Origin: Cohnella zeiphila
GTDB lineage: Bacteria; Bacillota; Bacilli; Paenibacillales; Paenibacillaceae
Assembly (NCBI RefSeq): GCF_014212055.1
Contig: NZ_JACJVO010000001.1
Coordinates: 67,406 to 131,405, forward strand
Reading direction: 5' to 3'
Length of the DNA stretch: 64,000 bases
Part shown: piece after piece, positions 29,860 through 38,057 of the stretch
Layout: each line of letters begins with the position of its first letter
How positions within the stretch are numbered: the stretch's first letter is position 1
The notes under the pieces: model-generated
Told to the model about the DNA's origin: nothing
Seen by the model: only the letters and a program-made list of their open reading frames with translations
Database searches by the model: none
Program-made: the position numbers and the translations under genes

Positions 29860-29927
29860 ATGGTCCACTCTCCTCGATCGGTCCATGCGGCGACAAAGCT
29901 CTTCGCGATGCCAATCTCTAGTGATGT

Positions 29928-29936
29928 ATTATAGCA
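29928..29936 (-). promoter_or_regulatory. extended -10 promoter of the lacI-type gene
   Basis: Minus strand reads TGCTATAAT, an extended -10. The -35 region (CTTTCA) is poor. Confidence 0.6.
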
Positions 29937-29971
29937 TAGTGCGTTGGGGATGAAAGCCATTCCCCCTCTGC

Positions 29972-30011
29972 GGCAAGAAGGCCGGCCGACGGGCGGCCAG
30001 CCTTCCTTGCC
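29972..30011 (-). terminator. hairpin between the solute-binding gene and the lacI-type gene
   Basis: GGCAAGAAGGC pairs with GCCTTCCTTGCC (one bulge), with inner GGCC/GGCC pairing. No T run follows on the minus strand, so it may stabilise the mRNA end rather than terminate. Confidence 0.4.
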
Positions 30012-30096
30012 AGATAAGAATGAATAAGTTCCCGGGGGCTCCGCAAAGCACCTGAATAACCTTCCAAGCTAAGCCTCGCTTTGTGGGGTAAACGGC

Positions 30097-31737
30097 TTAT
30101 TGCTTCTCGTAACGTTCGTATGCGGCGGTGTATATTTTCATATATTCCTCCAGTCCCATCTTCTTCAGCGTAGAGACGTAATTGTCCCACTCGGAGAACG
30201 GGGCGTCGCCGGTGACGAACTTGGTCGTCATCTCGTCCACGTAATTGCCGATGTCGGTGCCCAGAGCGTTAAATTGCGCCAGCTCGTCCTGGTTGTACGT
30301 GAACGGAGGCCACACTTCCTTCGGATAATAAGGCTCGATCTTTTTCGCCGCTTCTAGGTTGGCCGGCGAGCTCTCGCCGCCTTTGAACGTCTTGGCGGTC
30401 AGCATCGCCGGATAGTAGCCCCCGGCCCACGAGACGTATTTCTTCCCGAACTCCGGATCGGCCTTGTACTCGTCCGTGTAGTCGACCGAGCCGTCCGGCT
30501 TTACGACGTAGCTCTTGTCCTTGATGCCCATGAAGAACATCGTGCTGCCTTCCTCGCCGTAGAAGTAATCGGCCCAGCGCATCGTCGCTTCCGGATACTT
30601 GTTCTTGTTCGTGATCGCGAAGCCGCCGACATCGACGAGCGGGGATCTCGCGCGGGAGAACAGGCGGTCGCCGTTCGGACCGGCGAAGGCGTTCGCTCCG
30701 ATATAATCGTCCTTGTGATCGCCGAACGTATCCGCATTCGTATACAGGAACGATCCGTACAGTCCGTCCGATCCTTTGGCCAGCATCTCCTTGCCCGGGA
30801 TCGTCAGAATCTCCGGAATGAACAGATTTTCCTTGTACAGCTTGTTCACGTACTGGAGCACTTCTTTATAATGGGGATCCGTCGGTATGAATCGAAGCTG
30901 GTTCGTCTTCGGATCGACGTCGACGCGGGGATGGGTGTTGCCCCGGTTGCCGAGTCCCCATGCCCCCTTAAGCTGATCGATCAGGCCGGTGATGCCGCTG
31001 GCGGCATATGGAATCTCGTCGTTCTTGCCGTTGCCGTTCGGGTCCTTCGTCTTGACCGCTTTGAGATATTCGTAGAATTCGTCGGTCGTCTCGGGCTCCT
31101 TCATGCCGAGGGCGTCAAGGAACTTCTTGTTGATCCACAGCTCCGACCCGATGACGACCGATTTGAAGTCCGGATCGTAGAACGTCGGCAGCGAGTAGAT
31201 GTTGCCGTCCGGCATCGTCAGGCCTTTCTTGATCTCCGGGTATTTCTCCATCAGCTGCTTGAAGTTGGGAGCATACTCGTCGATCAGCTTGTTGAGCGGG
31301 ATGAGCAAGCCTTGTCCGCCGTAATTGGCCAGGTCGACGCTCGTGAATCTGGCGGTGTGGAAGGCGTCGGGCAGTTCGCCGCCGGCCAGCAGCAGGTTCC
31401 GCTTCTCCGTCAGGCTGTCCACCGGCGTGAGCTGCCAGTTGACGTCGACGTTGGTCATCTTGGCGTACTCTTTCCAGATCTCGACGTTGTTCCAGTCGGC
31501 CGGAGCCGAAGGGGCTTGGCCGGCGAAGATGTTGAGCTTGATCGGGGCGTTCACGATGGGGAAACCGGTTGCGTTCACGCCAGCGCTTTCGCTCTGCCCC
31601 TTCGTTCCTTGCGGGGAGCTGCCGCCGCTTGCCGAGCTTGGGCCGTCATTGCCCGAGTCGTTGCCGCTGCAGGAAGCGAGCAGTCCGGTCATCACGGTTG
31701 CCGCGAGGAGCAGCCTGGTTCTTTTTTTCCAATCCAT
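30097..31737 (-). CDS. extracellular sugar-binding lipoprotein of an ABC importer (LipO/YtcQ type)
   Basis: A signal peptide ending LLASC gives a lipidated cysteine, followed by a Ser/Gly/Asn linker and a ~500-residue type-1 solute-binding domain. The domain has the features of Paenibacillus LipO-like proteins (NVEIWKEYAKMTNVDVNWQ; DPNGNGKNDEIPYAASG, a calcium-loop-like segment). It would capture an oligosaccharide for the two permeases upstream. ATG 31737 lies nine bases after GGGAGGG; ATG 31743 is only three bases away. No ATPase gene is nearby, as usual for this class, which shares MsmX-like ATPases. Confidence 0.92.
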   Translation of the reverse strand: MDWKKRTRLLLAATVMTGLLASCSGNDSGNDGPSSASGGSSPQGTKGQSESAGVNATGFPIVNAPIKLNIFAGQAPSAPADWNNVEIWKEYAKMTNVDVNWQLTPVDSLTEKRNLLLAGGELPDAFHTARFTSVDLANYGGQGLLIPLNKLIDEYAPNFKQLMEKYPEIKKGLTMPDGNIYSLPTFYDPDFKSVVIGSELWINKKFLDALGMKEPETTDEFYEYLKAVKTKDPNGNGKNDEIPYAASGITGLIDQLKGAWGLGNRGNTHPRVDVDPKTNQLRFIPTDPHYKEVLQYVNKLYKENLFIPEILTIPGKEMLAKGSDGLYGSFLYTNADTFGDHKDDYIGANAFAGPNGDRLFSRARSPLVDVGGFAITNKNKYPEATMRWADYFYGEEGSTMFFMGIKDKSYVVKPDGSVDYTDEYKADPEFGKKYVSWAGGYYPAMLTAKTFKGGESSPANLEAAKKIEPYYPKEVWPPFTYNQDELAQFNALGTDIGNYVDEMTTKFVTGDAPFSEWDNYVSTLKKMGLEEYMKIYTAAYERYEKQ

Positions 31738-31779
31738 GTCCATGATCCCTCCCAATGAATGAAGCTTATCGATAAGGGC

Positions 31780-32670
31780 TCAGCCCTTGATCGCGCCGAT
31801 CATGACGCCTTTGACGAAGTATTTCTGAAGGAACGGGTACAGAAGCAGGATCGGCAGGTTGGCGACGATGACGATGGCGTATTTGATCGCTTCGGCATCC
31901 AGGATTTGCTGGTCCTGCCCGATCATCGCGGCGCCGCCCTGCAGCATTTCGTCCATTTCCCCTTTGACGAGGATTTCCCTCAGGAACAGCTGCAGCGGGA
32001 ACTTGTGGCGATCCGACAAATAGATGAGCGCATTGAAGTATGAATTCCAATGGCCGACGCTGTAGAACAGCACCATGACGGCGATGATCGGCATCGAGAG
32101 CGGCAGCACGATCTTCCGCAGCGTCTGCAGATTGCCGCAGCCGTCGATCGAAGCGGCTTCCTGCAGCTCGTGCGGAATGCCGGTCTGGAAGAACGTTCGC
32201 ATGATGATGATGTTGTAGACGGAGACGGCGTTCGGAATGACGAGCGCCCACAGCGTATCGATCATGTGCAGGTCCCGGACGAGCAGGTATGTCGGAATGA
32301 GGCCTCCGCCGAAAAACATCGTGAAGACAAGAAAGGCGGTCATGACCCCGCGGCCGGCGAAATCCCTGCGGGACAGCGGGAAAGCCGCGAACACGGTCAT
32401 CGCCAGGTTGATCGCCGTTCCGATGACGGTATACAGGATCGTATTGCGGTACCCGATCAGCACTTCGCGGTTATGCAGGATTTTCTCGTAGCCGACGGAC
32501 GTCGGATGAATCGGCAGCAGCCACATGCGGCCCTCGATGACCGCTTTGGGATCGCTGACGGAGGCGCTTAACATGTAAAGCAGCGGATACAGGACCGCTG
32601 CCAGCGCGAGCGCCAGGATAACATAGATGACGGCTCCGGCCACCCGGTCGCCAAGCGATGGTTTGATCAA
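31780..32670 (-). CDS. carbohydrate ABC transporter permease (LplC/YtcP type)
   Basis: The 296-residue inner-membrane protein has six helices and the binding-protein-dependent transport motif ELQEAASIDGCGNLQTLRKIVLPLSMP (EAA loop), which contacts the ATPase. Its N-terminus (SLGDRVAGAVIYVILALALAAVLYPLLYML) is typical of the LplC/YtcP group. It lies 13 bases after the partner permease gene and 43 bases before the solute-binding gene, in one transcript. Confidence 0.95.
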   Translation of the reverse strand: MIKPSLGDRVAGAVIYVILALALAAVLYPLLYMLSASVSDPKAVIEGRMWLLPIHPTSVGYEKILHNREVLIGYRNTILYTVIGTAINLAMTVFAAFPLSRRDFAGRGVMTAFLVFTMFFGGGLIPTYLLVRDLHMIDTLWALVIPNAVSVYNIIIMRTFFQTGIPHELQEAASIDGCGNLQTLRKIVLPLSMPIIAVMVLFYSVGHWNSYFNALIYLSDRHKFPLQLFLREILVKGEMDEMLQGGAAMIGQDQQILDAEAIKYAIVIVANLPILLLYPFLQKYFVKGVMIGAIKG

Positions 32671-32683
32671 AGGCGCTCCCCCC

Positions 32684-33655
32684 TTACCACAGACTGGTGT
32701 CGTTCATCCTGCGGGCGAACGCGTTCACGCCGATCAGGAGCACGAAGTTGACGACGGAGTTGAACAGTCCGACCGCGGCCGAGAAGCTGTATTGCGCCCC
32801 GAGAATCCCCATTTGGTACACGTACGTGGCGATGACGTCGGAGCTTTCCTTGTTCAGGTTGTTCTGCATCAGGTACACCTTCTCGAAGCCGACGCCCATG
32901 ACGTTTCCCAGGTTGAGAATGAGAAGAATGACGATCGTCGGCAGAATGCCGGGGAGATTGATGTGCCAGATGCGCCGCAGCCGGCTCGCTCCGTCGATGA
33001 TGGCGGCTTCGTGCAGTCCTTGGTCGATGCCCGCGAGCGCGGCCAGGTAGATGATCGAGCCCCAGCCGGCCGACTGCCATACGCCCGAGAAGACGTAGAT
33101 CGTCTTGAACCATTCCGGTTCCGTCATGAACGAGACCGAGTGTCCGCCCAAGAAAACGAGGATGTGGTTGACGATGCCTTTCTGCGGGGAGAGGAACATC
33201 ATCACCATGCCGACCAGCACGACCGTGGACAGGAAATGCGGGGCGTATGTAACGGTCTGCACGAGCTTGCGGAACGTCTTCCGCCGCACTTCGTTGATCA
33301 TGAGCGCCAGGAGAAGCGGTGCCGAAAACCCGACGGCCAGCTCGTACAGGCTGATGCCGAGCGTGTTCTTGATCAGCCGCCCGAAGTAGTAGCTGTCGAA
33401 GAAGCGCTGGAAATGGTCGAGACCGATCCAGGGGCTTCCCCAGATCCCTTTGACGGCGACGAAATTTTTGAACGCGATCTGCAGGCCGTACATCGGGAAG
33501 TAGTGAAAGACGATGAAGTAGGCCAGCACAGGGGCGATCAGCAGGTATAAATCCCAGTTTTTACGAAGCGACTTGCGCAGCGACTTCAGCCGGTGCGGTC
33601 GCCGTTCGGCCAGCGGGCCGGAAGCGGCGGCGCCGCCCGCGGACAGGCCGGGCAT
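32684..33655 (-). CDS. carbohydrate ABC transporter permease (LplB/YteP type)
   Basis: The first gene of the import operon. The protein has a cytoplasmic N-terminus, six helices (LYLLIAPVLAYFIVFHYFPMYGLQIAFK) and the EAA loop GLHEAAIIDGASRLRRIWHINLPGI. It pairs with the LplC-type permease. I prefer the ATG at 33655, about eight bases after AAGGGGG; an ATG eight codons upstream lies before that site. The control region upstream is shared with the divergent DUF4091 gene. Confidence 0.95.
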   Translation of the reverse strand: MPGLSAGGAAASGPLAERRPHRLKSLRKSLRKNWDLYLLIAPVLAYFIVFHYFPMYGLQIAFKNFVAVKGIWGSPWIGLDHFQRFFDSYYFGRLIKNTLGISLYELAVGFSAPLLLALMINEVRRKTFRKLVQTVTYAPHFLSTVVLVGMVMMFLSPQKGIVNHILVFLGGHSVSFMTEPEWFKTIYVFSGVWQSAGWGSIIYLAALAGIDQGLHEAAIIDGASRLRRIWHINLPGILPTIVILLILNLGNVMGVGFEKVYLMQNNLNKESSDVIATYVYQMGILGAQYSFSAAVGLFNSVVNFVLLIGVNAFARRMNDTSLW

Positions 33656-33686
33656 GGCAGGTTCCCCCTTTCGTTTCAATGTGTTT

Positions 33687-33698
33687 ATAACGTGTTAT
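33687..33698. promoter_or_regulatory. LacI-like palindrome before the permease operon
   Basis: ATAACGTGTTAT: perfect 5-bp arms around GT. It is 31 bases before the permease start on the minus strand and resembles the element at 33972. Confidence 0.5.
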
Positions 33699-33806
33699 GT
33701 TTTAAAGGGCTTACATCTCCCAATTTTTACTGCCTATATGTAAAAAGTCAAGAGTATTTTCGCGTGTTTACGGAAAAATAACATGGCTTTAACAAGATTT
33801 GTTGAA

Positions 33807-33835
33807 TTGACGGAAAATATAAACAGTGTTATACT
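33807..33835 (+). promoter_or_regulatory. promoter of the DUF4091-oxidoreductase transcript
   Basis: TTGACG and TATACT with a 17-base spacer. The leader to the ATG at 34021 would be about 180 bases. Confidence 0.65.
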
Positions 33836-33971
33836 TCGGGTCGATGGAAGGGATTCCCTTTTGTGAATGATCGCCTATGATTCCAAGGGATTAGACGGGT
33901 TTTTACAGAATGGCGCAGAGGGGAGTGGACCATAGAATGGAGGGGCGGCTGGCTGAAATGTGCGTATTTAC

Positions 33972-33983
33972 ATAACGCGTAAT
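33972..33983. promoter_or_regulatory. LacI-like palindrome before the DUF4091 gene
   Basis: ATAACGCGTAAT shares 10 of 12 bases with the element at 33687 and has the central CG common in LacI-family operators. It lies 37 bases before the ATG, downstream of the likely transcription start. Confidence 0.5.
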
Positions 33984-34020
33984 ATTTTTGATCATTTAAT
34001 GGGCAGAGGAGGATGGAGGA

Positions 34021-36390
34021 ATGAGAAGAAAAGGGTCGGCGGCAGCCGCTCTCTTGCTGGCTTTGCAAGCGATGACGGTATTATCGGTTCCCCGGGCCTC
34101 GGCGGAGACGGATCCTTCGTTCCGGACGTACGTCCCCACGAACATGGACAAGATTTTGCGGGATCAGCTGCTGCCGGAGCAGACATCCCCGGAGCTGCGG
34201 ATGGCAGCCGCCCGCAACGAATATGAAGGCGCGCAGGTGATCGTGCGCTCGGGCGACGAGGGACTGAGCAAGCTGCAGGTGCAAGTCAGCGATCTGAAGC
34301 AGGAGGGCGGCTCGGCGAAGATCGACGCAAGCGATATCGGACTGTTCGGCGAGCGTTACATCCAGGTGACCCAGCCCACCTCGGGCAACTATCCGACCGG
34401 CTGGTACCCGGACGCGCTCGTTCCTCTGGACGGCGGCATGCTCCAGGTCGAACCGAACCGGAATCAAGGGATTTACATAAAAGTGTACGTGCCCAAAGGG
34501 CTTCCGGCCGGCGTGTACAGCGGGGAACTGACGCTTCACGAGACGGGCAACCCGGTGCGCATCCCGATCGAATTTACCGTATGGGACTTCGAGCTGACCG
34601 ACGAGAGCCATACGCAGACGGCTTTTACGCTGTGGGGCGACCAGATCGCTTTTGCGCACGGCAACGTTCAGGGCGACGACTTCTGGAAGCTGCTGGACAA
34701 ATATTACTGGGCCTCGGTCGATCATCGCTTGACGCCCAGCTACTTGCCCATCCCCGCGGACGACCCGGACACTTACGTCGAGAAGGCGATTCCTTACATT
34801 ACGAATCCGAAAGTGTCCGCTTACCGGCTTCCGTTCTATCGGAACGCCGACGGCACCTACGACTGGGACAAGATGAAGCGGGTCGTCGACCTGCTCCGGG
34901 AGAAGGGACTGCTGTCCAAAGCGTTCTATTATATCACCGAGCTTGACGAGCCGGGACCGGCGAAGTACCCGCGCGTGCGGGAAATGAGCGAGGAGCTCGC
35001 CAAGATCGCGCCGGAAGTGCGGCACTTCGTCACGACGCAGCCGGTGGACGAGCTGACCGGAAGCGTCCATTCCTGGGTCGCCCTGGTCAACAAATACGAC
35101 GAGGATTTCGCGCATGACCTTCAAGCGAGGGGACACCACGTCTGGTGGTATACGAGCGTCGTGCCTAAGGATCCTTTTCCCGCTTACCATACGGACGACG
35201 ACCTGCTGGGCAGCCGGCTGCTCTCGTGGGAGCAGAAGGATTACGGCGTGGAAGGCACCTTGTATTGGTCGACGACGATCTTCGAGAAGTGGAACGGCAG
35301 CCAGTACGTTCCGCGCGACGTCTGGAACGACCCGATGGCGTTCCCGGGCGCGAACGGCGACGGCTACTTGTTCTATCCCGGAACCGACCTGGGAATCGAC
35401 GGGCCGGTCGCCTCGCTCCGCATGGAGAACCTTCGCGAAGGCGCGGAGGATTACGAGTATTTATGGCAGCTGGAGCAGCGCCTGCAGGATGCGGCGCAGC
35501 GGCTCGGAGTCGCCGGAGAGGCGAACGTCCAGGACGCGATTCAGCCGTATTACGACCGGTTGTTTACGAATATGCGAGACTACCCCGACGACCCGAACAA
35601 CTTGATGCAGGTTCGCCGCGAGATTGCCGGCCTGATCGAGCAGAGCGCCGAAGGGCCCCTTCATCTCGTCACCGTCCAATCGCAAGGCGATTCCGCAAGG
35701 CAGGTGACCGTCTACGCGGAGAAGGGGGCGCAGGTCAGCCTGAACGGCGAGCCGCTCGAACCGGCCGGAGGCGGCGATCCTTACGATAAATACGTCAAGA
35801 CGCTCGAGTTGGAGCCCGGTCTGCAGCCGGCGACGGTCGAGATTGCCAAAGACGGCGCCGTTATCGACGACCCGTTGAAGCTTCAGGTCGGTCCGGCTTA
35901 TCCTTACGCGGCTCCTTTGAACGATGCGGAGACAGCGCAGGATCTGGCCAGATGGACGCCTTCCAACGTGAACCTGAGCTTGTCCGACGAATTCGCGACC
36001 GGCGGGACGCATTCGCTTGAGGCGCAGTTCAAGGCCGGCGTCAAGTTCCCGAACATCCGTCTGTTCAACGCGGGAAGCGGGTTCAAGTCCGCCGACTGGT
36101 CCAAGTACGGCGCCTTGGAGTTCGACGTACGCAATACGGACCCTGGCCGCACGGCGATCTTCTATGTCAAGTTCCATCAGACGAACGGCAAGTCCGACGA
36201 CACGCATCTGATCACGGTCCCGGCAGGCCAATCTCGTACCGTGAGCGTGCCGCTGTCCGAAGTGAAGCTGGATTTGACGCAGATCAAAGGGATCGAGCTG
36301 TGGATGTTCCAGATGGATCAGCCGCTGACGCTCGCCTTCGACAGCTTCCGCCTGACTTCGGCGACGGACGGAGACACGATGGTTCCGTAA
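34021..36390 (+). CDS. secreted DUF4091 glycoside-hydrolase-like protein with C-terminal carbohydrate-binding-like domain
   Basis: A Sec signal peptide (residues 1-28) precedes an N-terminal beta-sandwich (about 30-190). A TIM-barrel-like region follows with FYYITELDEPGPAKYP, HHVWWYTSVVPK and the DUF4091 hallmark GDGYLFYPGTDLGIDGPVAS followed by LRMENLREGAEDYEYL. The C-terminal ~150 residues form a second beta-sandwich (SLEAQFKAGVKFPNIRLF...) like sugar-binding modules. The acidic residues of ITELDEP are plausible catalytic candidates by analogy only. Context, a LacI regulator and a lipoprotein-dependent importer, suggests it trims an extracellular glycan that the importer takes up. AGGAGGATGGAGG precedes the ATG. 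Confidence 0.82.
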   Translation: MRRKGSAAAALLLALQAMTVLSVPRASAETDPSFRTYVPTNMDKILRDQLLPEQTSPELRMAAARNEYEGAQVIVRSGDEGLSKLQVQVSDLKQEGGSAKIDASDIGLFGERYIQVTQPTSGNYPTGWYPDALVPLDGGMLQVEPNRNQGIYIKVYVPKGLPAGVYSGELTLHETGNPVRIPIEFTVWDFELTDESHTQTAFTLWGDQIAFAHGNVQGDDFWKLLDKYYWASVDHRLTPSYLPIPADDPDTYVEKAIPYITNPKVSAYRLPFYRNADGTYDWDKMKRVVDLLREKGLLSKAFYYITELDEPGPAKYPRVREMSEELAKIAPEVRHFVTTQPVDELTGSVHSWVALVNKYDEDFAHDLQARGHHVWWYTSVVPKDPFPAYHTDDDLLGSRLLSWEQKDYGVEGTLYWSTTIFEKWNGSQYVPRDVWNDPMAFPGANGDGYLFYPGTDLGIDGPVASLRMENLREGAEDYEYLWQLEQRLQDAAQRLGVAGEANVQDAIQPYYDRLFTNMRDYPDDPNNLMQVRREIAGLIEQSAEGPLHLVTVQSQGDSARQVTVYAEKGAQVSLNGEPLEPAGGGDPYDKYVKTLELEPGLQPATVEIAKDGAVIDDPLKLQVGPAYPYAAPLNDAETAQDLARWTPSNVNLSLSDEFATGGTHSLEAQFKAGVKFPNIRLFNAGSGFKSADWSKYGALEFDVRNTDPGRTAIFYVKFHQTNGKSDDTHLITVPAGQSRTVSVPLSEVKLDLTQIKGIELWMFQMDQPLTLAFDSFRLTSATDGDTMVP

Positions 36391-36455
36391 CTCGATATCA
36401 CGAAGCGTTGCCGTTCCCGCGGGAGCGTTTCGGCAGTTTTAGAAGGAGAGAAACC

Positions 36456-37625
36456 ATGCGACTCGGTGTCATAGGATACGGTTATCGGATCAGCTTGATG
36501 GTACAGGAGATGCGCAAATACGAACCCGATTGCCGGATCGCCGCCATCGCCGATATTCGGCCGGAGGAGGCGCGCAAGCGGCTGGGCCGGCCCGGCGATC
36601 CGCAGCCCCGTTTATACGAGCGGGCCCAAGACATGCTGGATGCGGAGACGCTGGACGCCGTCCTGATCGGTACGCGCTGCTCCCTTCATGCCCGGATGGC
36701 CATGGAGGTGCTGCCCCGAGGCATCCCTCTGTTCCTGGAAAAGCCGGTGGCGACGACGCCGGACGACTGGCTTCGATTGCGGGAAGCGGCCGACCGGGCT
36801 TCCGCTCCGGTCGTCGTATCGTTCCCGCTGCGAATGGCCAAGATCGTGCGGCTTGCCAAGGAGATCGTCGAATCGGGCAAGCTCGGAACGGTCGAGCACG
36901 CGCAGGCGGTCAACAACGTGCCGTACGGCGGCGTCTATTACCACGGCTGGTACCGCGACGAGAACGAGACGGGCGGTTTGTTCCTTCAGAAGTCGACGCA
37001 TGATTTCGATTATTTGCAGTATCTGCTCGGCGGCGTGCCGTCCCGTATCTGCGCGGTCGCATCCAAGCAGGTGTTCAAAGGCGACAAGCCGGCGGGCCTG
37101 CGCTGCTCCCGGTGCGGCGAGCGAGACTGTCCCGAGCGGGTCGAGGGCGCCGAAGACCATCCGGACGCCGGCGACTATTGCTGCTTCGCCGAGGATACCG
37201 GCAATGAAGATTCCGGCAGCGTCCTTCTTCAATACGAAAGCGGCATGCACGTAAGCTATTCGCAAAATTTTTTCGCCCGGCGGGGAGCGGCACGGCGAGG
37301 GGCGCGGCTGCTCGGGTTCAAAGGAACGCTCGAGTTTGACTTCTATACGCAGAAGCTGCGCGTCGACATGCATCATACGCCGAGGGTGGAGACCTACGAA
37401 CTGGAAGCCGGCGGCCGCCATTTCGGCGGCGATGCCGCTCTGGCCGCGAATTTCGTCGACGTGCTGAGGGGACGGGCCGAGCCCTGCGCGTCGCTGAAGG
37501 ACGGATTGCTCAGCGCGCTCGTCTGCCTCAAGGCGAAGGAGGCGGCTTCCTCCTTCGCTTATCAAACGCTGGATCAGGAAGCGCGGTCTCTCGTCGGGGA
37601 CATCATTCGCCCAGGGGCCATGTGA
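36456..37625 (+). CDS. Gfo/Idh/MocA-family oxidoreductase with a cysteine cluster
   Basis: The N-terminal Rossmann fold begins MRLGVIGYGYRISLM, followed by the family EKPVA motif (K96) and THDFDYLQYLLGG (H182) of the C-terminal domain. Residues 217-243 carry CSRCGERDC and a later YCC, five cysteines that could hold a metal and mark one clade of the family. Members oxidise or reduce sugars and inositols with NAD(P); the substrate here is unknown. The start has AGAAGGAGAG six bases upstream. It is co-directional with the DUF4091 gene, 65 bases apart, and probably acts on the released sugar. Confidence 0.88.
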   Translation: MRLGVIGYGYRISLMVQEMRKYEPDCRIAAIADIRPEEARKRLGRPGDPQPRLYERAQDMLDAETLDAVLIGTRCSLHARMAMEVLPRGIPLFLEKPVATTPDDWLRLREAADRASAPVVVSFPLRMAKIVRLAKEIVESGKLGTVEHAQAVNNVPYGGVYYHGWYRDENETGGLFLQKSTHDFDYLQYLLGGVPSRICAVASKQVFKGDKPAGLRCSRCGERDCPERVEGAEDHPDAGDYCCFAEDTGNEDSGSVLLQYESGMHVSYSQNFFARRGAARRGARLLGFKGTLEFDFYTQKLRVDMHHTPRVETYELEAGGRHFGGDAALAANFVDVLRGRAEPCASLKDGLLSALVCLKAKEAASSFAYQTLDQEARSLVGDIIRPGAM

Positions 37626-37629
37626 TCTC

Positions 37630-37659
37630 TTGACTTTGTTCGACCCGGCGTCCTATAAT
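37630..37659 (+). promoter_or_regulatory. SigA promoter of the hisS-aspS operon
   Basis: TTGACT and TATAAT with an 18-base spacer, about 30 bases before the T-box leader. Confidence 0.85.
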
Positions 37660-37689
37660 ATGCATTAACTGTATCCAAGTTTTGATTCG

Positions 37690-37990
37690 ATGACGGGAAC
37701 GAGTACTCCAACCCCAGGTCTCCAGAGAGGAAAGCCTTCGGCTGCAAGCTTTCCGCCCATGATTGGACGAACGACATCCCCGAGAACCTCGCGCGAACGG
37801 CTTCCGCAACGATGGGAAGACGCCAGTAGCGCGAAGGCGCAGCCGGGCGTTAACCGGACGAAGCGCGACTGCCGCGCGGCCGATTCGATTCGGTCGGCGA
37901 CCGGCAGCGAACGACGGGTGGCACCGCGGGAGCATCGAGCTCTCGTCCCTGACATGCGAACGGCATGTCGGGGACGGGGGCTTTTTGATG
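37690..37990 (+). promoter_or_regulatory. T-box riboswitch controlling hisS-aspS
   Basis: The leader has a stem I with a GAGTA kink-turn/loop-E element (37701-37705), an AGAGAG bulge, and a terminal loop with GGCTGCAAG. The diagnostic T-box GGGTGGCACCGCGG is at 37916-37929. A 20-bp terminator (37938-37982, arms including GTCCCTGACATGC) ends in TTTTT. A candidate specifier GAC (37773-37775) lies in the 3' strand of the stem I internal loop, followed by A; the overlapping triplet CAT (37775-37777) would read as His. Uncharged tRNA binding should favour the antiterminator and let transcription enter hisS and aspS. Fine structure was judged by eye. Confidence 0.9.
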
Positions 37991-38057
37991 TTCGGGAAAT
38001 GAAGCGATTTGGGGCGAATGCCAGATACAGACAGGCAGAGAAAGGGTGGCGATAACG

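Larger units (their letters stand above)
33656..34020. other. divergent control region of the carbohydrate locus
   Basis: This 365-bp AT-richer stretch lies between the permease operon (minus) and the DUF4091 gene (plus). It holds a plus-strand promoter (33807-33835), two similar palindromes (33687 and 33972) and a long plus-strand leader with short repeats of AAGGGATTCCC type (33849-33892). I see no convincing ORF. Confidence 0.7.

Noticed and set aside
34581..35789. overlapping plus-strand frames inside the DUF4091 gene
   Set aside because: They lie in other frames of a clear secreted protein and have no ribosome site or motif.
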